Counted from the first letter of the stretch, positions 34,073-43,342 are shown. The stretch is DNA of 64,000 nt from Microbacterium sp. oral taxon 186 str. F0373 (GCF_000411455.1 NZ_KE150458.1:248001-312000); one strand, 5' to 3'. Notes: a model not told the origin generated them from the sequence alone. Made by a program: numbers and translations.

Positions 34073-37000
34073 GTGTCTTTCGTGCACCTTCACGTACACA
34101 CCGAGTACAGCGACCTGGACGGCATGATCCGAGTCAAGGATCTGTTCAACGTCGCTGCCGCTCACGGTCAGAGCGCCTCCGCGATCACCGACCACGGCAG
34201 CCTCGGCGGCATGTGGGCGGCGCAGAAGCACGCGGACGACGCTGGCGTGAAGCTGATCCCCGGCCAGGAGTTCTATCTCGCGAACGGTTCCCGGTTCGAC
34301 AAGCAGCCGTTCATGGTGCCCGCCGCCGATACCTCCACAGATGAGGATTCCGAACGCGGCGACGACGACGAGGGCACCGGCACAGTCAAGTTTGTCGAGG
34401 ACAAGGCTTCCGGCCGCAAGGCGCGCCCCTATCAGCACCTCACTGTGCTCGCCTACAGCGAGGCCGGCTGGCGGAACCTGGTCATCCTGAACAACGAGGC
34501 TCAGCGCACGCGTTGGCATAAGCCCCGAATCGACTTCAAGCTGCTTGCCGAGCACTCGGAGGGGCTCATTGTCCTGACCGGCTGCCTGGGAGGACCCGTC
34601 ATCGGGCCGATCTCGCACTCTCGGATCGCGGCAGAGGAGCTCGCTGATCACGAGTCGCTCCGCGCCGAGCTTGAGGCAGCGATGACGCCCCGCGTCGCCG
34701 CCAGCTTCGAATCCCCGGCGCCGCCCTCCGCTGACGTGCCGCTGATCTTCGACGACTCACTTGACCCCGCACCGACCGTCTCCGTCGAGGAGCTGACTGG
34801 AGAAGAGGCAGCTGAGCGGACCGTCATCGTCAACGTCCGTCGCCGCATCCTGTCCCTCCGCGACGAGGTCGCCGAGTACCAACAGTCGGCGCAGAGCAAC
34901 ATCGACGCGCTGGTCGCCGCGGTCGGCCGCGACAACGTCTACGTCGAGGTCATGGACCACGGCATCGCTGAAGAGTCCGCGATCATGCAGGACGTTGTCG
35001 ACCTGGCACGAAAAAACGGCCTCCCCATCGTCGCGACCAACGACGCTCACCACACTCACGAGCACGACGCGCATGCCCAGTCAGCCTGGCTCCTCGTGCA
35101 GTCGAAATCCACGATCGCTCACCCCAAGTTCCAGTTCCACGGCACCGGCTACTGGCTGAAGACCGAAGAAGAGATGCGGGCAGTGCGCCCCGAACCGTGG
35201 TGGCAGGAAGCATGCGACACCACCCAGGCGATCGCCGACCGTGTCGCCGACCGAATCCTCCCCGGACACCGTGACCTCCTCCCGAAGTTCCCGACACCGG
35301 ACGGCTTCGTGAACAACCGCGAGTTCCTCTACCACCTGCTCCGGGGCGGCGCCCAGCGCATTTACGGCGGCATCAGCAAGCGGGTCCGCGATCGGGTGCG
35401 CACTGAGATGGAAGTGATCGAGGAATCCGGCTACATCGACTACTTCCTCGTCGTGCACGACCTCATCCACTGGTGCATGACAAACGGCATCCTCGTCGGC
35501 CCGGGCCGCGGATCCGCGGGAGGATCACTCGTCGCCTACCTGATGGGCATCACCCGTGTGGACCCGCTCCGCTACAACCTGCTCTTCGAGCGGTTCCTCG
35601 AGCGTGGCCGCCAGGAGCCACCGGACATCGACATCGACTTCCCGCAATCTCGCCGCGACGACGTCATCCAATACCTTCGCGACCGATGGGGGGAGGAGAA
35701 CGTCGCCTTCATCGGTACGTTCCAGATCGCTCGAACGCGCGCTGCGATCAAGGACGCCGCGCGCGTCCTCGGCCTGTCGAGTGTCGGAAACAAGATGGCC
35801 ACCCTCGTTCCCCTCGTCGGCGCCGTGCCGATGGGCATGTCAGAGATGACGGACCCCGCCCAGGCCGCTGCTGCCGAGTACCGCCGCTTCATCGAGAAGA
35901 CGGACAAGGTCGATGAGAAGGGGCGCCCCGACGATGACGGAGTGCGTGCGGGGCAGCGCATCCACGACCTGGCCGCGTCGTTCGAGAACGTCGTCAAGGG
36001 CGTGGGCATCCACGCATCCGGCATCATCGTCTCCGCCTATCCGCTCCATGACCTTGTCCCAATGCGTCGAACGAAGCGCGGTTGGGCGCTCCAATGGACT
36101 GGCAAAGAGGCAGAGCAGGTCGGACTGCTCAAGGTGGACGTACTGGGTCTCCGCAACCTCGACATCGTCTCAAAAGCGATCGAGTACATCGAGCAGACCA
36201 CCGGTGAGCAGCTGGATGCCTACTCCCTGCCAGACCCGGATGCCCCAGAAGCGGCGGACGCTGCACGGGTGCAGAAGGCTTGGCAAGTGATCGGCGAAGG
36301 CCGCACCGAGGGCCTCTTCCAGCTCGAATCTCCCAAGATGACCGAGCTCGCCCAGGACGTCGCACCCCATACGCTGAACGACCTCTCCGCCCTCGTCGCC
36401 CTCTTCCGTCCCGGCCCGATGGGCAAGGGGTTGCATACCGAGTACGCCGCCCGGAAGCGCAACCCCGCACTCGTGTCTTATCGCGACTACACCACCGACC
36501 CAGCAGAGCAGGAAGCTCTCGCCACGGTGCTGGGGGAGACCCATGGCCTCATGACCTACCAGGAGCAGGTCATGATGCTCGGCACGGTCGTGGCCGGCTT
36601 CGATGCGGCCGGACGATCCACGCTGCGCACGGCGGTGTCGAAGAAGAAGAAAGACGTGATGGAGGTCGTGGGCGCGCGTTTTCGCGACGGTGCCCCTCGT
36701 GAGCACCGCGATGACGCGGGGAACATCGTGTCGATCCCGTTCTCCGAGACCACAGCCACCGCGCTGTGGGACGCGATGGTGTCCTTCGCCGAGTACGCCT
36801 TCAATCGCTCCCACTCCGCGACGTACGGCTACCTCGCGTACATCACCGCCTTCCTCAAGGGCAACTGGCCGGTCGAGTTCTCCGCCGCCACTCTCGCTGT
36901 CACCACTGGAACGGAGAAGCGCCTGCAGGTGCTCCGATCCCTGCGCCGCGAAGGCATCGAGGTTCTCTCCCCGGACGTGAACGCAGGAAACGCCTACACG

Positions 37001-38365
37001 GCCCCCGCCGGCAACGGTGCGATCCGCATCGGCCTGGCCGAGGTGAAGGGCCTCAAGGAGGCGGGCATCCGCATCGCCGAGGTCCGCAGACAGGACGGAC
37101 GGGCTTTCGAATCGATCAGCGACCTCTACGCACGCGTCCAGAAGCCTGCCGACGCCGAGGGCAACACGAATGGATCCGCGCTCACCAGCGGGCACGTCCG
37201 CTCGCTCATCGAAGCGGGCGCCATGGATCAGTGGTGTGACGGACGCCGCCTCGGGCTGCTTACCGTCGCGATTGCCGCGAAGAGTGTTGACATCCCCGCT
37301 CTGCCGATGGAATGGGGCACTCTCGAACGCTCCTCTCGCCAGCGTGACGCGCTCGGTCTGATCGTCGGCACCCACCCCCTGGTAGCGCTGCAGGAGCAGG
37401 TCAAGGCGTACCAGCCGTTCGGCGCGGGCGAAGGATGGAACTCGCGTGCGTCCGTCGCGGTCGTCCCGGTCACGAAGATCCCCGATCAGGACGGAGCGAA
37501 CATCACCACCATCGGTGTCCTCGCAGGGTGGAGTGAGAAGGCCTACTCCAAGGGTCGTATGGCGGCCATCCTCATCGAGGGTTCCACCGCCTCCGTCGCG
37601 GGAACCATGTGGGATCGAGAGCTCAGCGAGCACATCGAATCCGGCGACATTCCCCGTGTCGGCGAGATCGTCGCTGTGACCGGCCGCGTCCGGTTCCGCA
37701 CGATCGCCGCGGACCCGGACGATGGAGACTCCGAGGAGCAGATCGTGAAGGAGCTGCAGATCAGTCGCGTGCGCGCCCTACCGATCACTGAGCCGCCCCG
37801 CGACAGCTGGCCGAAGAATGAGACGGTCCGTGTCCCCATCCTCACCCGTGACGCCTTCGCCTACGAGGCAGACGCGATGGGGGTCGACGGTGAGGATGTT
37901 CCCCTCTTCGAGCCCGAGCCGGAACCGATCTACGCCCCCGAGCCCGAGCCGCAGCCCGAGCCCGAGCCGCAGCCCGAGCCCGAGCCGCAGCCCGAGGAGT
38001 ATGAGCCTGCCGGCGCTCAGGTGATCTCCATCGACGAGGCGCGCGCACGTCGCGGCGCCACGCAGGAGGGGTGGAGCATCGTGGTCGTGCGCGGCGCGCC
38101 CGCGGGAACGGACCCCATCGTCGGCAACACGCCGCTCTTCCTCCTGAAGGCGATCAAGCGTCAGACCAACCTCACTGACACCGCCGCGGTCGAGTTGCGA
38201 GACCGGGTGCGAGCGGTCCTCACCGATCACTGCCGGTCCCATGGCAACACGAAGAGCATCGAAGGTGCCGTCCGCGCGTTCGACCCGGACACCGGGATGA
38301 CGTTGTACCTCGGACTCGGCATTCGCACCATCGAGCCGATCGCCGGTGAGCTCGTGCTCGCGTAA
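34073..38365 (+). CDS. dnaE: DNA polymerase III alpha subunit (DnaE type)
   Basis: 1430 residues from GTG 34073, with GAGAGGAA upstream. The PHP domain opens with HLHVHTEYSDLDGM and has ITDHGSLGG and NDAHHTHEHD, so metal ligands look intact. The catalytic palm has GPGRGSAGGSLVAYLMGITR, PDIDIDFPQSRR with the catalytic aspartates (about 517-523), then the thumb/fingers (FQLESPKMTELA, MTYQEQVMML). An OB-type region (VTGRVRFRTIA) follows near residue 1200. A C-terminal insert of PEPEPQ repeats (37.91-38.0 kb) precedes a final about 110-residue domain. An acidic insert near residue 85-105 is also unusual. Plasmid-borne replicative polymerases are uncommon; this would let the element copy itself independently of the host enzyme. 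Confidence 0.92.
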   Translation: MSFVHLHVHTEYSDLDGMIRVKDLFNVAAAHGQSASAITDHGSLGGMWAAQKHADDAGVKLIPGQEFYLANGSRFDKQPFMVPAADTSTDEDSERGDDDEGTGTVKFVEDKASGRKARPYQHLTVLAYSEAGWRNLVILNNEAQRTRWHKPRIDFKLLAEHSEGLIVLTGCLGGPVIGPISHSRIAAEELADHESLRAELEAAMTPRVAASFESPAPPSADVPLIFDDSLDPAPTVSVEELTGEEAAERTVIVNVRRRILSLRDEVAEYQQSAQSNIDALVAAVGRDNVYVEVMDHGIAEESAIMQDVVDLARKNGLPIVATNDAHHTHEHDAHAQSAWLLVQSKSTIAHPKFQFHGTGYWLKTEEEMRAVRPEPWWQEACDTTQAIADRVADRILPGHRDLLPKFPTPDGFVNNREFLYHLLRGGAQRIYGGISKRVRDRVRTEMEVIEESGYIDYFLVVHDLIHWCMTNGILVGPGRGSAGGSLVAYLMGITRVDPLRYNLLFERFLERGRQEPPDIDIDFPQSRRDDVIQYLRDRWGEENVAFIGTFQIARTRAAIKDAARVLGLSSVGNKMATLVPLVGAVPMGMSEMTDPAQAAAAEYRRFIEKTDKVDEKGRPDDDGVRAGQRIHDLAASFENVVKGVGIHASGIIVSAYPLHDLVPMRRTKRGWALQWTGKEAEQVGLLKVDVLGLRNLDIVSKAIEYIEQTTGEQLDAYSLPDPDAPEAADAARVQKAWQVIGEGRTEGLFQLESPKMTELAQDVAPHTLNDLSALVALFRPGPMGKGLHTEYAARKRNPALVSYRDYTTDPAEQEALATVLGETHGLMTYQEQVMMLGTVVAGFDAAGRSTLRTAVSKKKKDVMEVVGARFRDGAPREHRDDAGNIVSIPFSETTATALWDAMVSFAEYAFNRSHSATYGYLAYITAFLKGNWPVEFSAATLAVTTGTEKRLQVLRSLRREGIEVLSPDVNAGNAYTAPAGNGAIRIGLAEVKGLKEAGIRIAEVRRQDGRAFESISDLYARVQKPADAEGNTNGSALTSGHVRSLIEAGAMDQWCDGRRLGLLTVAIAAKSVDIPALPMEWGTLERSSRQRDALGLIVGTHPLVALQEQVKAYQPFGAGEGWNSRASVAVVPVTKIPDQDGANITTIGVLAGWSEKAYSKGRMAAILIEGSTASVAGTMWDRELSEHIESGDIPRVGEIVAVTGRVRFRTIAADPDDGDSEEQIVKELQISRVRALPITEPPRDSWPKNETVRVPILTRDAFAYEADAMGVDGEDVPLFEPEPEPIYAPEPEPQPEPEPQPEPEPQPEEYEPAGAQVISIDEARARRGATQEGWSIVVVRGAPAGTDPIVGNTPLFLLKAIKRQTNLTDTAAVELRDRVRAVLTDHCRSHGNTKSIEGAVRAFDPDTGMTLYLGLGIRTIEPIAGELVLA
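37911..37996 (+). repeat. In-frame PEPEPQ repeat in dnaE
   Basis: A 12-18 base unit built on CCCGAGCC/GCAG is repeated in tandem and encodes Pro-Glu-Pro-Glu-Pro-Gln units. It is a stiff acidic linker before the last domain of the polymerase and prone to copy-number change. Confidence 0.8.
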
Positions 38366-38381
38366 CCAGATTGCGGGATCT

Positions 38382-38396
38382 GCCGCACTCATGGTG
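38382..38396 (+). promoter_or_regulatory. Start-associated motif, variant C, before a tag gene
   Basis: GCCGCACTCATGGTG, 3 bases before the ATG at 38400. It is identical over 15 bases to the minus-strand copy at 60114-60128. Confidence 0.55.
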
Positions 38397-38399
38397 AGC

Positions 38400-39437
38400 A
38401 TGAGCACCTTCGACGCATCGAAGCACCCCCGTGGTCAGGTCACGAACGCCGGCCAGTTCCGACTCAAGGAGAACGACGCGCCCACAGCTCAGCTGACTCT
38501 GCCCCCGGGCGCCGAAGGGTTCCTCGCCCGCAAGCGTGAGGCGCTGCTCGCTCGAGGGTTCGTTCCCGCCACTCCCGGTCCCTCGACGGCCGGCACGCCG
38601 CTCAGCGCGAAGGGCATCGAGAACTGGTGGGTCGACGCGATCGTACGCAGCGAGGTGCGCACAGACGGCATGGCCTACCCTGTCATCCCGGACGACTACA
38701 CCCCCTCCGGAGGCGTGGGTCGTGCGCTCTCCGGCAGACGCCGCACCTACCGGAAGGTGTACCAGTCCGGCGAGCTGTCGGTTCGGATGCCGTCCGTCTC
38801 AGCGATCAGACGATTCTCGGCGGAGAACGACAACGAGACCTTCGACGTCCCCGTCTCCGCCGAAGGTCCTGCCGGTAACCCGATCTCTGGACACGTGCGG
38901 GTCACGCAGACCTCACCCGGCCGTTGGGTGGTCACTGCGATCAATATGCCACCAGCCGCCCAGTCGAAGGTCGCTGAAGCCGTCAACGCCATCCTCGAAG
39001 CGCGCCGCCCGACGTACGCGCTTGCCGAGATTGAGCACGCGGGTGGATTGCTCGCCCGCGCGAAAGAGCGCCGCGCGGCCGCCGGTGCCAGCCTGGTGAA
39101 GAACGAGACCTCCGCTTGGATCCGCGCGACCGGGTACAACGATGAAACGGGCGAAGCGATCCTCAACCTGCAGGGACGTCACTACGGCTACGAGGTTCCT
39201 CGCGGCGTCTACGACTACGTCACCACCGCGTCCTCGCCCGGTGCTGCGTACAACGCGCTGATCAAGGGGCGATACGAGTCGCACGCCGTCGACGAGTGCA
39301 GCAACTGCGGCCGCTGGTATCGGCAAGGTTCTGTCCACGCCTGCCCGGATCACCGCGCGCCGACAGGCAACGTCACCCTCCATTCGAGGCGCATCCAAGC
39401 TTTCGTGCTCGGCGAACCGCTCCCGGCGCGAGTCTGA
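38400..39437 (+). CDS. N-terminal-tag protein with KTSC-like domain and zinc knuckle
   Basis: 345 residues. Tag at about 8-34: HPRGQVTNAGQF, then KENDAP and Leu. A middle region (60-200) is unrecognised. Near residues 240-300, SAWIRATGYNDETGEAILNL and YGYEVPRGVYDYVTTASSPG match the KTSC pattern (strand, Y-x-Y-x-x-V-P, A-x-S-x-G), a small domain often found beside nucleic-acid enzymes. A CSNCGRWYRQGSVHAC cluster could bind zinc. No ribosome site; the start is set by the motif. Confidence 0.7.
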   Translation: MSTFDASKHPRGQVTNAGQFRLKENDAPTAQLTLPPGAEGFLARKREALLARGFVPATPGPSTAGTPLSAKGIENWWVDAIVRSEVRTDGMAYPVIPDDYTPSGGVGRALSGRRRTYRKVYQSGELSVRMPSVSAIRRFSAENDNETFDVPVSAEGPAGNPISGHVRVTQTSPGRWVVTAINMPPAAQSKVAEAVNAILEARRPTYALAEIEHAGGLLARAKERRAAAGASLVKNETSAWIRATGYNDETGEAILNLQGRHYGYEVPRGVYDYVTTASSPGAAYNALIKGRYESHAVDECSNCGRWYRQGSVHACPDHRAPTGNVTLHSRRIQAFVLGEPLPARV

Positions 39438-39451
39438 ACGACTCGCCTCGG

Positions 39452-39464
39452 ACTGTGCATGTGG
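39452..39464 (+). promoter_or_regulatory. Start-associated motif, variant B, upstream of the exonuclease gene
   Basis: ACTGTGCATGTGG (ACTG in place of GCCG), 46 bases before the TTG start. Confidence 0.45.
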
Positions 39465-39789
39465 TGTTCGACATCCCGCGGGCGACCGCAACGAAGAACG
39501 GAGCACCACCTTGGCCGGAGAGGAAGACGCGATCCTCGCGTGGACCGACGAGGAGACCAGCGGTCTCACACTCGACGACCATGTCCTGGAAGTTGCGGTG
39601 GTGTTTACCGACACGGACCTGAACGAGCTCGGATCGTTCGAAACGCTCGTTCGTCCGCAGCCATCGACGTTCGCGCGAATCCTCGCAGACCCGATTGTCT
39701 CCGACATGCACCGCAAGAGCGGGTTGCTCTCGGCCCTGCGCGCGGGCGGAGATGACCTGCCGACCGTTGACGAGGCAGAAGCCGCGCTA

Positions 39790-40681
39790 CTAGGCCGTGT
39801 GGATTAAGTCGGTCTTGATCCAGATCAGCGTGGCGGCGAGGGCTATCGCGGCGCGGTAGGAGCGGGCTGTCTTGTCTGAGCGCATCGCGATGCCGCGCCA
39901 TTGCTTGAGTTTGTTGAAGCAGCGCTCGACGACGTTGCGTCCCTTGTAGCGCTCCTGCTGGGCTTCCCCGAAGTCGATGGGCCGGCCAGGCTTCCTGCGG
40001 CGGTGCGCGATCTGGTCGTCGCGTTCCGGGATCGTCGCGGCGATCTTCCGCTCCCGCAGCCACGCCCTGTTCTTCTTCGACGGGTAGCCCTTGTCGGCGA
40101 GCACCCGATCCGGGCGCCGCCTCGGACGGCCGACAGCTCGAGGGACGTGGATCTGCTCGAGTGTGGCGGTCATCATCGTGGTGTCGTTGATGTTCGCGCC
40201 GGTGATCACCCAGCTCAGCGGACGTCCACGCCCGTCGCAGACGAGATGCACCTTGCTCGTCAACCCGCCACGGGAGCGGCCGATCCCGTGATCAGGCGGC
40301 TCTTCCCGCGGATTCTTGTGATTCGACACAGCCCCCTGTGTCGCGGCTGAGGGTCGCGCCGTGCTGGTGCACGCGCGCGATCGTCGAGTCGATCGACACC
40401 ACCCAGTCGAGCTTGCCCGCCGCGTCCGACTGCTTCTGCACCTCGGCGAGCAGCTTCTCCCAGGTGCCGTCCTCGGCCCAGCGCGCGAACCGCTTGTAGA
40501 TCGAGTTCCACTTCCCGAACCGCTCCGGCACATCCCGCCAGGGCGCCCCCGTGCGGTACTTCCAGGCCATGCCCTCGACCGCGAGACGATGATCCGTCCA
40601 CGGCCGCGACCTGCCGACCGGCACCGGCATCAGCGGCTCCAGAACAGCCCACACCTCATCCGAGATCTCCTGACGCGTCAC
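39790..40681 (-). CDS. IS5-type DDE transposase, orfA/orfB joined by frameshift
   Basis: orfA starts at ATG 40681 (MTRQEISDEVWAVLEPLMPV) and carries the IS5 N-terminal domain with DWVVSIDSTIARVHQHGA, where the first catalytic Asp lies. Near 40332-40336 a run of five G on the coding strand allows a shift into orfB, which has the second Asp region (RVLADKGYPSKKNRAWL) and the Glu region (GRNVVERCFNKLKQWRGIA). Without the shift orfA ends at 40292. The TAG stop (39790-39792) lies outside the IS and is supplied by target DNA. Confidence 0.8.
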
Positions 40682-40731
40682 ACCATCGAGACTCGCCGAT
40701 CCTGAGCCTGAACCTCTTGATCAACACGCCC
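39793..40731. mobile_element. IS5-family insertion sequence (939 bp) with TA target duplication
   Basis: Ends GGCCGTGTGGATTAAG and, as complement, GGGCGTGTTGATCAAG form 16-bp imperfect inverted repeats. TA flanks both ends (39791-39792 and 40732-40733), and the host gene is restored in frame when one copy is removed. Two overlapping minus-strand frames encode the transposase. Length, TA target and frameshifted orfAB fit the IS427-type branch of IS5. Confidence 0.88.
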
Positions 40732-41289
40732 TAGCCGCCATCGATCAGGTCGCCCGCCCCGGGCAGATGGTCATGATGGCCGGCGGCGGGGTCTCCCACT
40801 TCGACATCGGTCACCTCGGGCGCTGGATGCCTGCGTTCGGCAACCGGCTCCACTACGGCACTGTCGACATCAGCGATGTCGTGCGGGGCTACATCTCTGC
40901 GACCGGCAATTGCGACACGTTCGCGAAGTCGCCGGTCAAGGCGCACCGCGCGATGGCTGACGTGCGTGAAGAGCTCGAGATCGCGCCCCTGATCTGGGAC
41001 ATGTTCCAGCAGTACGACTCGCGTCGGTTCGCAGGAGTGAAGTCGACGCCGGCGGAGCGAGTCCTCGCCGGCGCCTCACTCATCCAGGCGGCGTCTGTGC
41101 AGGAGACCGACAGGGAGCTCACCACGATCCTCGACGAACTCAGCGCCCGCGATGCCGTCGCCGGCGTCACCGTCGTGGCCACCAAGCTTCTCCAGATGCT
41201 CGCTACGAGCAGCGGCAGATCGTCCGCCGCGATCCTTGACGAGGTCCGCATGGGCGCCGTCAGATAAGCCACCGCACGCACCCGAAATT

Positions 41290-41302
41290 ACTGTGCATGT
41301 GG
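41290..41302 (+). promoter_or_regulatory. Start-associated motif, variant B, upstream of ssb
   Basis: ACTGTGCATGTGG, 107 bases before the ATG of ssb, the most distant copy. The space between holds no supported gene. Confidence 0.45.
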
Positions 41303-41409
41303 GTACTGCGACCGGTCAGATACCGGCCGCGAACCCGGACCGAACGATCGTGACGGGGGATAGGGAATGAAGGCCAACCCCGGAAGGGTGAGGCAGAACG
41401 GAACCAGAG

Positions 41410-41988
41410 ATGAGCAGCAACGACAACGTGATCACGATCGTCGGCAACCTGACGGCGGACCCCGAGCTGCGCTACACGCAGAACGGCCTGCCCGTCGCGA
41501 ACCTCACGGTCGTGCAGAGCGACCGCGTGTTCGACCGTGACACGAACAGCTGGAAGGATGGCGAGCCGTCGTTCTTCCGCGCAGCGGTCTGGCGCGAGCT
41601 GGCCGAGAACGTCGCAGGCTCCCTGACCAAGGGGCAGCGCGTCATCGTGACGGGCGCGATCAAGCAGCGCAACTACAAGGACCGTGAGGGCGCTGACCGC
41701 ACCAGCTTCGAGCTGGAGGTCTACGACATCGGGGCCTCGCTGAGGTTCGGCACGACGACGTTCACCCGGGCCGCCAAAAGCGACCAGGCGCAGCAGGCCG
41801 CTCCGGCTGCTGCGCCGGTGGCTCAGGCTGCACCGGTGAGCCAGCCCGCCGGACCCGCCCAGCAGCAGTATGCGCCGCCCGCCCAGCAGCAGTATGCGCC
41901 GCCCCCGCAGCAGTACCAGGCTGCGGCGCCCGCGCCGCAGCCGGTGGGCGTCGCGGCCGGCCAGGCTCTGAGCGACGACGCGTTCTGA
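41410..41988 (+). CDS. ssb: Single-stranded DNA-binding protein
   Basis: 192 residues. OB-fold with the family pattern: NVITIVGNLTADPELRYTQN, then FFRAAVWRELAENVAGSLTK, GQRVIVTGAIKQRNYKDREG and TSFELEVYDIGASLRF (about 5-110). A long Gln/Pro/Ala linker follows, and the C-terminus LSDDAF keeps the acidic tip (DDxF) that recruits partners such as PriA, RecO and polymerase subunits. It is plasmid-encoded SSB, fitting a self-sufficient replication set with DnaE and helicases. The ATG has ACCAGAG upstream. Confidence 0.93.
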   Translation: MSSNDNVITIVGNLTADPELRYTQNGLPVANLTVVQSDRVFDRDTNSWKDGEPSFFRAAVWRELAENVAGSLTKGQRVIVTGAIKQRNYKDREGADRTSFELEVYDIGASLRFGTTTFTRAAKSDQAQQAAPAAAPVAQAAPVSQPAGPAQQQYAPPAQQQYAPPPQQYQAAAPAPQPVGVAAGQALSDDAF

Positions 41989-42064
41989 TCGACGGGAACG
42001 CTGACCAGGGTCGGAGGATCGCACCCGCGACCTTCGACCCTGGTGGCGTTGACACGAGGAAACC

Positions 42065-42457
42065 ATGACTCTGGTCACCCGCGATGGTCCACCCATGAAG
42101 CGCATTTCGCTCACCCGCACCCGAGGCGAGACGCTCGTATGGTCCGTTCGCGCGGCCGCCGCGTACCGGCCCCCCGCACGGCCGAAGAAGCGCACCGCCG
42201 AACCAGCCCACCATCGCATCTCCCTCACTCGCACGCCGCAGGACACGTTCAGATGGATGATCCGCGGCACTCCGTGGGGCGCTCTGACGATCGTCGCAGC
42301 CGCCGCGTCTGTGCTCGCCGCCGCGGTCGCGTTGTGGATGACTGTGCCCCTCATCGACTCCTTCGTCGCCACCACCCGCACCTCGGCATCGGACGCTCTC
42401 GGCTGGATGCTCGACCAGATCGCCGCATTCCCCACCTGGCTTGGATCCCTCTTCTAG
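42065..42457 (+). CDS. Small membrane protein with a duplicated RISLTRT motif
   Basis: 130 residues. The motif RISLTRT..ET.VWSVR (about 12-30) recurs as RISLTRT..DTFRWMIRG (about 51-70), an internal duplication in a basic cytoplasmic region. One membrane helix follows (ALTIVAAAASVLAAAVALWM). GAGGAAACC precedes the ATG at 42065; ATG 42095 is an alternative. It lies between ssb and a tag gene. Function unknown. Confidence 0.6.
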   Translation: MTLVTRDGPPMKRISLTRTRGETLVWSVRAAAAYRPPARPKKRTAEPAHHRISLTRTPQDTFRWMIRGTPWGALTIVAAAASVLAAAVALWMTVPLIDSFVATTRTSASDALGWMLDQIAAFPTWLGSLF

Positions 42458-42484
42458 GAGATTGCTCACCAACTTCGTCGGATC

Positions 42485-42499
42485 GCCGCACACGTGTGG
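42485..42499 (+). promoter_or_regulatory. Start-associated motif, variant C, before a tag gene
   Basis: GCCGCACACGTGTGG, 2 bases before the ATG at 42502. Confidence 0.55.
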
Positions 42500-42501
42500 G
42501 C

Positions 42502-42900
42502 ATGAGCTCTTTCGACGAAACGAAGCACCCCCGAGGACAGGCGGGAAACCCCGGGCAGTTCAGCAGCAAGAACAACGACGCCCCCGCCGGCTCACTCGGT
42601 GACACGAGCAACGCCCCCGGCGCCCCCATGGGACCGCTGAAAGTGACGCTGCTGCCCGAGCCCGACCCTCGCGGCGGGTTCGACACCCGTGTGGACGCAC
42701 CCACCGGCCGGCACTACCTCCGAGGCAACGTCCCCCATCGCGAGGACGGCCCCGCGTACGAGGGCAACGACGGTTCCGAGGTCTACTACCAGCATGGAGA
42801 GCTGCACCGCGATCCTGCCGACGGACCCGCGGTGATCGACGAGTACGAGGGCGATCTGGTCGAGGAGTTCTACTCCCACGGGCAGCTCGTCACCCCATAG
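42502..42900 (+). CDS. N-terminal-tag protein with MORN-like repeats
   Basis: 132 residues. Tag at about 8-34: HPRGQAGNPGQF, then KNNDAP and Leu. The body has MORN-like units of the H-R-x-D-G-P-A type: YLRGNVPHREDGPAYEG, YYQHGELHRDPADGPAVID and EEFYSHGQL. Such repeats form short beta-hairpins and are often found in phage and plasmid accessory proteins. No ribosome site; the start is set by the motif. Confidence 0.7.
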   Translation: MSSFDETKHPRGQAGNPGQFSSKNNDAPAGSLGDTSNAPGAPMGPLKVTLLPEPDPRGGFDTRVDAPTGRHYLRGNVPHREDGPAYEGNDGSEVYYQHGELHRDPADGPAVIDEYEGDLVEEFYSHGQLVTP

Positions 42901-42904
42901 TGTC

Positions 42905-42918
42905 GCCGCAGGGGTGGG
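42905..42918 (+). promoter_or_regulatory. Start-associated motif, variant A, before the HNH gene
   Basis: GCCGCAGGGGTGGG, 4 bases before the ATG at 42923. Confidence 0.6.
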
Positions 42919-42922
42919 AGGT

Positions 42923-43342
42923 ATGCCCACCGACCTGATGACCAGCGTTCCCGTCTGGTTTTGGGCCGCACTCTGCGCCTCCGTTGCACTGACTGCCGCG
43001 GCCACACGCGGCGCCCGGCGTACAACGAGGGATCCTCGACGCGCGTTCAACGAGACCGAACGGATGGCAGGTTTCCTGCGCGCGGGCGCGCAATGTGAGT
43101 TCGCCCGGTGGGTGTTCTTTCGCTGCACTCGCACCGCTTCCCACGGTGACCACTTCATCCCCTGGTCCAAGGGAGGTGCGACCAGCATGCGGAACTTCGT
43201 CGCAGCCTGCGCCACCTGCAACATGACAAAGGGTGCGGTGATGCCTTCTCGACTCTCACGCACGCTCATGGCAGCTAGACGCCGCCGATACTTCCCATCT
43301 GACATTCCCCGCGACGCCGGCGAATGGTGGGTGACCGGATGA
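42923..43342 (+). CDS. Membrane-anchored HNH endonuclease
   Basis: 139 residues. An N-terminal hydrophobic helix (VWFWAALCASVALTAAA) is followed by an HNH domain: CEFARWVFFRC as the first zinc pair, GDHFIPWSKGG with the catalytic D-H, NFVAACATCNMTKG as the second half. It probably nicks DNA near the membrane. Its TGA overlaps the ATG of the wall hydrolase (ATGA), linking it to the transfer genes; a role in DNA processing during transfer is inferred. Confidence 0.8.
   Translation: MPTDLMTSVPVWFWAALCASVALTAAATRGARRTTRDPRRAFNETERMAGFLRAGAQCEFARWVFFRCTRTASHGDHFIPWSKGGATSMRNFVAACATCNMTKGAVMPSRLSRTLMAARRRRYFPSDIPRDAGEWWVTG

Larger units (their letters stand above)
39511..41267 (+). pseudogene. DEDDh exonuclease (oligoribonuclease-like), split by an IS5-type element
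   Basis: The left part (39511-39792) reads MAGEEDAILAWTDEETSGLT with the D-x-E of the first exonuclease motif. The right part (40734-41267) reads AAIDQVARPGQMVMMAGGGV, HFDIGHLGRWMPAF and the C-terminal HRAMADVREEL with the His/Asp motif. Removing 39793-40731 and one TA restores a single frame across the junction (ALLAAIDQV), about 270 residues. Such enzymes remove short oligonucleotides from the 3' end. The insertion truncates the protein at 98 residues, so it is inactive. Start at TTG 39511, weakly supported by GAGCACC upstream. Confidence 0.8.

Noticed and set aside
36170..37633. A 487-codon open frame on the minus strand opposite dnaE
   Set aside because: Shadow of dnaE; no motif and biased composition.
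37911..37996. Short regular repeats suggesting a CRISPR array
   Set aside because: No spacers; the repeat is in frame and encodes Pro-Glu-Pro-Gln units of DnaE.
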